Position numbers and translations under genes: made by a program. DNA of 11,623 nucleotides from Bacteroidales bacterium (GTDB lineage Bacteria; Bacteroidota; Bacteroidia; Bacteroidales; UBA932), in assembly GCA_004552965.1 (NCBI GenBank), contig SFMU01000057.1, positions 1 to 11,623 on the forward strand, written 5' to 3'. Positions 8,022-11,623 of the stretch are shown here, piece by piece (within the stretch, counting starts at the first letter, position 1; every line of letters starts with the position of its first letter). Below the pieces are notes generated by a model that had not been told where the DNA came from, did no database searches, and saw only the letters and a list, made by a program, of their open reading frames with translations.

Positions 8022-8242
8022 GCTGCCGGGACACACTGTGAGGCAGATGGCCTCGGGAGGGCCTTCCCACTTCGTGGGTCCCTTCCCTTGCCAATCATCC
8101 GCTGGGGCACGCCGTGAGGCACATGCCTGCGGGAGGTCCTTCCCACTGCGTGGGCCCCTTCCCTTGCCAATCATCCGCTGGGGCACACCGTGAGGCACAT
8201 GCCTGCGGGAGGTCCTTCCCACTGCGTGGGCCCCTTCCCTTT
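8022..8242. repeat. Tandem array of a ~76-bp GC-rich repeat, three copies
   Basis: Copy 1 is 8022-8100 (79 bp, diverged), copy 2 is 8101-8176 (76 bp) and copy 3 begins at 8177. Copies 2 and 3 agree at 64 of their first 65 bases, differing only at 8111 (G) versus 8187 (A). Copy 3 departs after 8241, where about 7 extra bases precede a GCCAAT (8249-8254) that matches the tail of copy 2. Each unit holds two small hairpins: AGGCA/TGCCT (only AGGC/GCCT in copy 1) and CCCAC/GTGGG with a 3-base loop (TTC in copy 1, TGC in copies 2 and 3). The array starts 5 bp after the lipoprotein stop codon. Length is not a multiple of 3 and nothing suggests coding. Looks like a REP/BIME-style intergenic repeat; family unknown to me. 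Confidence 0.9.
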
Positions 8243-8255
8243 TCGGGAGCCAATG

Positions 8256-8284
8256 CCTCCCGCAGGCATGTGCCTCACGGCGTG
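8256..8284 (-). repeat. Inverted copy of part of the repeat unit, closing the array
   Basis: These 29 bases are the exact reverse complement of 8108-8136 in copy 2 and match 8184-8212 in copy 3 at 28 of 29 positions. Pairing with copy 3 gives a 25-bp perfect stem (8188-8212 with 8256-8280) and a 43-nt loop. A second possible stem is CGGGAG 8244-8249 with CTCCCG 8257-8262. In RNA or extruded DNA the arm could pair with either copy 2 or copy 3, so two exclusive structures exist. Confidence 0.9.
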
Positions 8285-8344
8285 TAGGGTCTGATAACCG
8301 ATGTAGGGTGTTCAGGGCATAAGCGAAATCATAAAAATAGATAG

Positions 8345-8380
8345 AAAGAGACCTGCCGGGTGATAAGGCAGGTCTCTTTT
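8345..8380. terminator. Bidirectional intrinsic terminator between the lipoprotein gene and ridA
   Basis: Perfect 13-bp stem: AAAGAGACCTGCC (8345-8357) with GGCAGGTCTCTTT (8367-8379), closed by a 9-base loop. On the plus strand the stem runs into T residues; on the minus strand the upstream A-rich stretch (about 8325-8347) supplies the U tract. It lies between converging genes, the lipoprotein gene (+) and ridA (-), so it can stop both. Confidence 0.88.
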
Positions 8381-8459
8381 CATATTCAGTGCCATCATAT
8401 TCGTTTATCCTTCAGGGGATGGAGCAAATATGCTTCAGCACATATCTTTTGTGTCAAGG

Positions 8460-8840
8460 CTACTTCACGACAGCTGCTATGCACTCTATCTCGACCAGGG
8501 CATCTTTCGGCAGAGTCTTGACTGCAACGGCGCAACGGGCTGGGAAAGGTGCGCTGAAGAACTCCGAATAGACTGCGTTCATATTTGCGAAATCCCCCAT
8601 ATCGGCTAGGAAGACGGTGGTCTTCAGGACCTGATCCATGGATGAGCCGGCCTCCTCAAGAATGGCTCTGATGTTGGTGAGGGACTGACGGGTCTGCTCG
8701 CTGATTCCCCCTTCAGGGAAGTTGCCGGTGGATGGGTCGATGGGAAGTTGTCCGCTGACAAAAACGAGTCCCCCGTGTTCGATTGCCTGGCTGTATGGCC
8801 CTATGGCCGCAGGCGCTTGTTTCGTGCTGATAGGTTTCAT
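8460..8840 (-). CDS. ridA: RidA family enamine/imine deaminase (YjgF/YER057c/UK114)
   Basis: 126-residue cytosolic protein of the RidA family, which hydrolyses reactive enamines such as 2-aminoacrylate released by PLP enzymes and so protects those enzymes. Seen: APAAIGPYSQA with Tyr16, VSGQLPIDP with Ser29, PARCAV with Arg102, and VEIE with Glu117. These match E. coli Tyr17, Arg105 and Glu120, so it belongs to the active RidA subgroup. Start: an in-frame TTG lies two codons upstream (8846), but the ATG at 8840 (MKPISTKQAP) gives the usual N-terminus. Convergent with the lipoprotein gene, divergent from the GH127 gene; a single-gene transcript ending at the shared terminator. Confidence 0.95.
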   Translation of the reverse strand: MKPISTKQAPAAIGPYSQAIEHGGLVFVSGQLPIDPSTGNFPEGGISEQTRQSLTNIRAILEEAGSSMDQVLKTTVFLADMGDFANMNAVYSEFFSAPFPARCAVAVKTLPKDALVEIECIAAVVK

Positions 8841-8945
8841 ATTCAAGGATATTATCTGATATTAATTGTTTCTGTTGCGAGACCACCGGTTTCAAGTCTG
8901 CAAAACAGGAGGCAACTTTAGGCAGAGCCTCCCGAGCATGAGTCG

Positions 8946-8977
8946 CTTGAAGATGCCGGGGCTTTTTCGTATATTTG
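8946..8977 (+). promoter_or_regulatory. Bacteroidota-type promoter of the GH127 gene
   Basis: CTTG at 8946-8949, 20-bp gap, then TATATTTG at 8970-8977. The start point should be near 8984, giving a leader of about 37 nt before the ATG at 9021. Geometry is identical to the metF and nfnA promoters. Its -7 element sits one base from the candidate ridA -7 element on the other strand. Confidence 0.72.
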
Positions 8978-9009
8978 GCAAAGATAACCAATAATGTGTT
9001 CATTTACAC
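8978..9009 (-). promoter_or_regulatory. Possible ridA promoter, overlapping the GH127 promoter
   Basis: On the minus strand, TATCTTTGC (8978-8986 read in reverse) matches TAnnTTTGY exactly. Twenty bases upstream of it lies GTG (9007-9009), one mismatch from the -33 TTG. Transcription would start near 8972 and give ridA a leader of about 130 nt. The weaker -33 and the long leader lower confidence. No better minus-strand candidate was seen; CAAGGATA at 8844-8851 lies too close to the ATG. Confidence 0.45.
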
Positions 9010-9020
9010 CGGCAACCACT

Positions 9021-11018
9021 ATGAAACGAATCATCATCGCGATGGCGACAGTCATTATCGCCCTGACTCCGGCAGTCGCCGCCAAACCGAAGAACAACCT
9101 CAAACCGGTCAGCCACATCAAGGTTGCAAATGCCCTGGATCCCGCCCCTTCAGGCTCTGTGCAGATCGATGGCTTCATCGGCAACAGACTTGACCTCTGC
9201 ATCGAGAACAGGCTGATGGCGCAGGACATCGAAAGGGTCGTTCAACCGTTCCGTGACAAGCCGGACGGCAACTGGGGCTTCAGGTCCGAATTCTGGGGAA
9301 AATGGTTCACCGGAGCTATGCTGGCCTACGGCTACCAGCCTACTCAGGAGCATAGGGCAGTAGTGGAGAAAGCAGTACGCGAACTGATGGCGACACAGGA
9401 TGCCAACGGTTACATCGGAACCTACCAGGATGAGAACCACCTTGGGGATTGGGACATCTGGGGCAGGAAATATGTCATGCTCGGCCTGCTTGCCTACTAT
9501 GACCAGACAGGGGACCGGACAGCCCTTGATGCTGCCGCAAAGGTCGCCGACCATCTCATAAGGGAAGCCGGCCCGGAGAGCGGAGTGAACATCGCCGAGA
9601 CCGGATGGATTGGCTGGAAGGGACTCGCATCAAGCTCGGTCCTCGAACCGATCGCCCTTCTCTACCAGAGGACCGGAGAGCAGAGATACCTCGATTTCGC
9701 CCACCACATCGTCAAGTCGTGGGACAGCCCCAACAAGCTCTCCCCTACCGGCATCAGACTGATCCAGGAAGCCATTTCAGGCACACCTCTCTGGAAGATG
9801 AGCGGGGCTCCGAAGGCCTACGAGATGATGTCCTGCTACGAGGGCCTCTGCGAGCTATACCGCGCAACCGGCGAGAAGATCTACTATGAAGCCTCGCACA
9901 AGCTCATCGACAGCATCATCCGCGATGAAATCATGATCGTGGGTTCGGCTTCTCTTCAGGAGATCTGGTGTCACGGCAAGATGCGCCAGACCGAGCCCCT
10001 CTACCAGGGAATGGAGACCTGCGTGACCGCAACCTGGATGAAATACCTCTACCAGATGCTCCGCCTGACGGGTGAGAGCAAATATGCCGACGAGCTCGAA
10101 ATCTCCCTCTACAACGCCTGTCTCGGAGCGATGTCCCCGAACGGGGAATGGTGGGCATATTACTCCAGCCTGATGGGTGAGAGAGTCCACAGCCATCAGC
10201 AGTTCCCCGACGTAGTGATGAGCTGCTGCGTAGCCAATGGCCCGAGAGGTCTGATGACCCTTCCTTCATGGGCAGCGATGACCTCCGGCAACGGAGTCTC
10301 GCTCAATTTCTACGGGGACATGAAGTGCCAGCTTCCAACGCCTTCGGGACAAAATGTTTCACTGAATATGCAGACCTCCTATCCGTCAGATGGGGACATC
10401 CTCGTCGAGGTCGGGCTTCCGAAAGAGGAGAAGATGGAGATAGCATTCCGCATTCCAGCCTGGAGCAAGCGCTCTGCCATCCTTGTGAACGGAGAACCAT
10501 TCGATGGAATCACAGTCGGAGGGTCCTACGCCTCAGTGTCCAGGATATGGAAGGACGGGGATGTGGTGTCCCTCAGCCTTGACATGAGAGGGAGGGTCAT
10601 CGATGCCCCTTCCGGAGTCGGCGACAAGGCCATCATGAGAGGCCCGGTTGTGCTGGCTTTCGACACGAGACTCGTTCCGAGAAGGGACGGTGTGAGCGAA
10701 CCGCCGATGCTCCGCTACGAATTCGCCGGCGACAGTGAGAACTACATCGACCTCAAGCCTACCGGCAATTCCGGGATCGATGCCATCTGGATGACTTTCG
10801 ATGTGCCTGTGGCAGATGAGTCCGGTGCCCTTCACACCCTTCCTATGTGTGACTATTGCTCTGCCGGCAACACCTGGGAAGAGGGCAACCTGTTCCGTGT
10901 CTGGATGCAGCAACCTTTCGATTTCCGTCATCTGTACACCAACAATCTCGACTGGCATGTCAATGTCACCGTTGGTGTAGACCGTCCGGAGATTCCTGAA
11001 ATCTACAAAGTCAGGTAA
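9021..11018 (+). CDS. Secreted GH127-family glycoside hydrolase, putative beta-L-arabinofuranosidase (DUF1680)
   Basis: 665 residues. A clear Sec signal peptide (MKRIIIAMATVIIALTPAVAA, residues 1-21) decides the start: an upstream in-frame ATG at 8994 would add nine residues in front of it and lies only about 10 nt from the predicted transcript start. The alpha-barrel half shows EFWGKW and WDIWGRKY, characteristic of the family; a beta-rich C-terminal part follows from about residue 420. In the B. longum enzyme HypBA1 (recalled), zinc is held by Glu338, Cys340, Cys417 and Cys418, with Cys417 the nucleophile and Glu322 the acid/base. Here METC gives Glu332 and Cys334, SCCVANGPR gives Cys402 and Cys403, and QEIW gives Glu314 with two extra residues in between. 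All are present, so it should be active. Probable role: trimming arabinose from plant-derived glycans in the periplasm or outside. No SusC/SusD or sugar transporter lies in the window; relatives vary in specificity, so the substrate is inferred. Confidence 0.88.
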   Translation: MKRIIIAMATVIIALTPAVAAKPKNNLKPVSHIKVANALDPAPSGSVQIDGFIGNRLDLCIENRLMAQDIERVVQPFRDKPDGNWGFRSEFWGKWFTGAMLAYGYQPTQEHRAVVEKAVRELMATQDANGYIGTYQDENHLGDWDIWGRKYVMLGLLAYYDQTGDRTALDAAAKVADHLIREAGPESGVNIAETGWIGWKGLASSSVLEPIALLYQRTGEQRYLDFAHHIVKSWDSPNKLSPTGIRLIQEAISGTPLWKMSGAPKAYEMMSCYEGLCELYRATGEKIYYEASHKLIDSIIRDEIMIVGSASLQEIWCHGKMRQTEPLYQGMETCVTATWMKYLYQMLRLTGESKYADELEISLYNACLGAMSPNGEWWAYYSSLMGERVHSHQQFPDVVMSCCVANGPRGLMTLPSWAAMTSGNGVSLNFYGDMKCQLPTPSGQNVSLNMQTSYPSDGDILVEVGLPKEEKMEIAFRIPAWSKRSAILVNGEPFDGITVGGSYASVSRIWKDGDVVSLSLDMRGRVIDAPSGVGDKAIMRGPVVLAFDTRLVPRRDGVSEPPMLRYEFAGDSENYIDLKPTGNSGIDAIWMTFDVPVADESGALHTLPMCDYCSAGNTWEEGNLFRVWMQQPFDFRHLYTNNLDWHVNVTVGVDRPEIPEIYKVR

Positions 11019-11051
11019 CCGGCAAGAACACTGAATATTGAACCAGAAACA

Positions 11052-11623
11052 ATGAAAAACACCTTCCTTTGCATCGTGATGTTCCTTTACGCGGGCATCA
11101 CGATGCTCTCTCTCGCGGAAAACAGAAAGACTATCAAGGGCTTCTCCGGAGGAATGATGGTCCACAGCGGCTACCAGTATGGAGGGGACAATCCCTTCAA
11201 TCTGAACATGAGCAGTCCCACTTTCGGAATCGGTGGCTGCGCCAAGATTCATCTTACCGACCATTTCAGAACCGGCATGGAAGGCTTCTTTTCCACTGCA
11301 CCCATCAGAAAAGGTGTCCAGAGCGGAAGCTACAACAAGTTGTTCTGGACAGGAATACCATGCGACTGGTTCTGGCAGAAAGGCAAGGTTGCCCCTTACA
11401 TCGGAGCGACCCTGGGTGGCGGGATGGAAACCGCCTTCTACCTGTTCGAAGGGGACAAGCACGACTGGGAGCCCGAGGTCAAGGCCCTGCTTCGGAAACA
11501 GCCATTTCTGGCTTTCGACCCCTACGTCGGAATCGAATATGCCGTCGGAACGGCTCTGCGTCTGACCCTCAGGGCAGACTGGCTTCTGGCATTCAACAAG
11601 GAAGGACTGAATATGCCCACCGG
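11052..11623 (+). CDS. Exported, probable outer-membrane beta-barrel protein (3' end outside window)
   Basis: Open from the ATG at 11052 to the window edge, 190 residues with no stop. MKNTFLCIVMFLYAGITM followed by LSLA-E looks like a Sec signal peptide cleaved near residue 22. The mature part alternates short, Gly- and aromatic-rich strands (SGGMMVHSGYQYGG, APYIGATLGGGMETAFYLF, FDPYVGIEYAVG, LRLTLRADWLLAF), the pattern of small Bacteroidota beta-barrel proteins. No enzyme motif was seen. It follows the GH127 gene by 33 nt with no visible promoter, so the two may be co-transcribed. Function unknown; the barrel call rests on pattern, not on a family match. Confidence 0.7.
   Translation, partial: MKNTFLCIVMFLYAGITMLSLAENRKTIKGFSGGMMVHSGYQYGGDNPFNLNMSSPTFGIGGCAKIHLTDHFRTGMEGFFSTAPIRKGVQSGSYNKLFWTGIPCDWFWQKGKVAPYIGATLGGGMETAFYLFEGDKHDWEPEVKALLRKQPFLAFDPYVGIEYAVGTALRLTLRADWLLAFNKEGLNMPT

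Noticed and set aside
7916..8222. Small minus-strand frames with repeated Arg/Gly/Pro-rich peptides across the repeat array
   Set aside because: The repeat unit is 76 bp, not a multiple of 3, so each copy reads in a different frame. The peptides are by-products of DNA repeats.
8022..8284. CRISPR array
   Set aside because: The units abut directly with no unique spacers between them, only three copies exist, they are far longer than CRISPR repeats, and no cas gene is near.
8844..8851. TATCCTTG on the minus strand as the ridA -7 element
   Set aside because: It has one mismatch, lies only a few bases before the ATG so transcription would begin at or past the start codon, and has no TTG at the right distance.
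8908..8932. GGAGGC/GCCTCC hairpin in the ridA-GH127 gap
   Set aside because: Only 6 bp with a 13-base loop and no T-run on either side; too weak to call a terminator or a regulatory structure.
10533..11462. Minus-strand open frame of about 310 codons opposite the GH127 end and the barrel gene
   Set aside because: It spans the stop of one real gene and the start of another, and its translation has no family features. The plus-strand reading with a signal peptide is far better.

Overview
The window looks like chromosome from a member of Bacteroidota, most likely order Bacteroidales. Three intergenic regions carry a promoter matching the Bacteroidota consensus: TTG, then exactly 20 bp, then TAnnTTTG. 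No gene start has a Shine-Dalgarno sequence; most are preceded by A-rich DNA instead. Base composition is fairly GC-rich by eye. Gene content also fits: a MetF-MetH pair, an NfnAB-type transhydrogenase pair, a GH99-like lipoprotein and a GH127-family secreted hydrolase. I cannot name a genus.

Layout, left to right. (1) 79-4522: promoter, metF and metH, with 3 nt between the two genes. This is the methyl-folate to methionine step: MetF makes 5-methyl-THF and B12-dependent MetH passes the methyl group to homocysteine. MetH carries an unusual, shortened reactivation domain. (2) 4523-8016: a second promoter, then nfnA and nfnB 1 nt apart (flavin/Fe-S electron-bifurcating transhydrogenase), and a GH99-like lipoprotein 23 nt downstream that is probably on the same transcript. 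(3) 8017-8459: a gene-free stretch with a tandem array of a ~76-bp GC-rich repeat, an inverted copy of part of the unit, and a perfect 13-bp-stem terminator that probably serves converging transcripts from both sides. (4) 8460-8840, minus strand: ridA. (5) 8841-9020: a divergent control region whose two predicted -7 elements form a 17-bp near-palindrome. (6) 9021-11018: a secreted GH127-type putative beta-L-arabinofuranosidase with all its zinc and catalytic residues. (7) 11052 to the window edge: the first 190 residues of an exported, probably outer-membrane beta-barrel protein.

The metabolic genes are housekeeping and well recognised. The items most worth a second look are the repeat array with its inverted arm, the overlapping face-to-face promoters between ridA and the GH127 gene, and the MetH C-terminus (short, Lys in place of the AdoMet-binding Arg, a CxCxxCC cluster, and a very AT-rich joint). 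I saw no complete, obviously new multi-gene system, and no phage, integrase, transposase, CRISPR, tRNA or rRNA.
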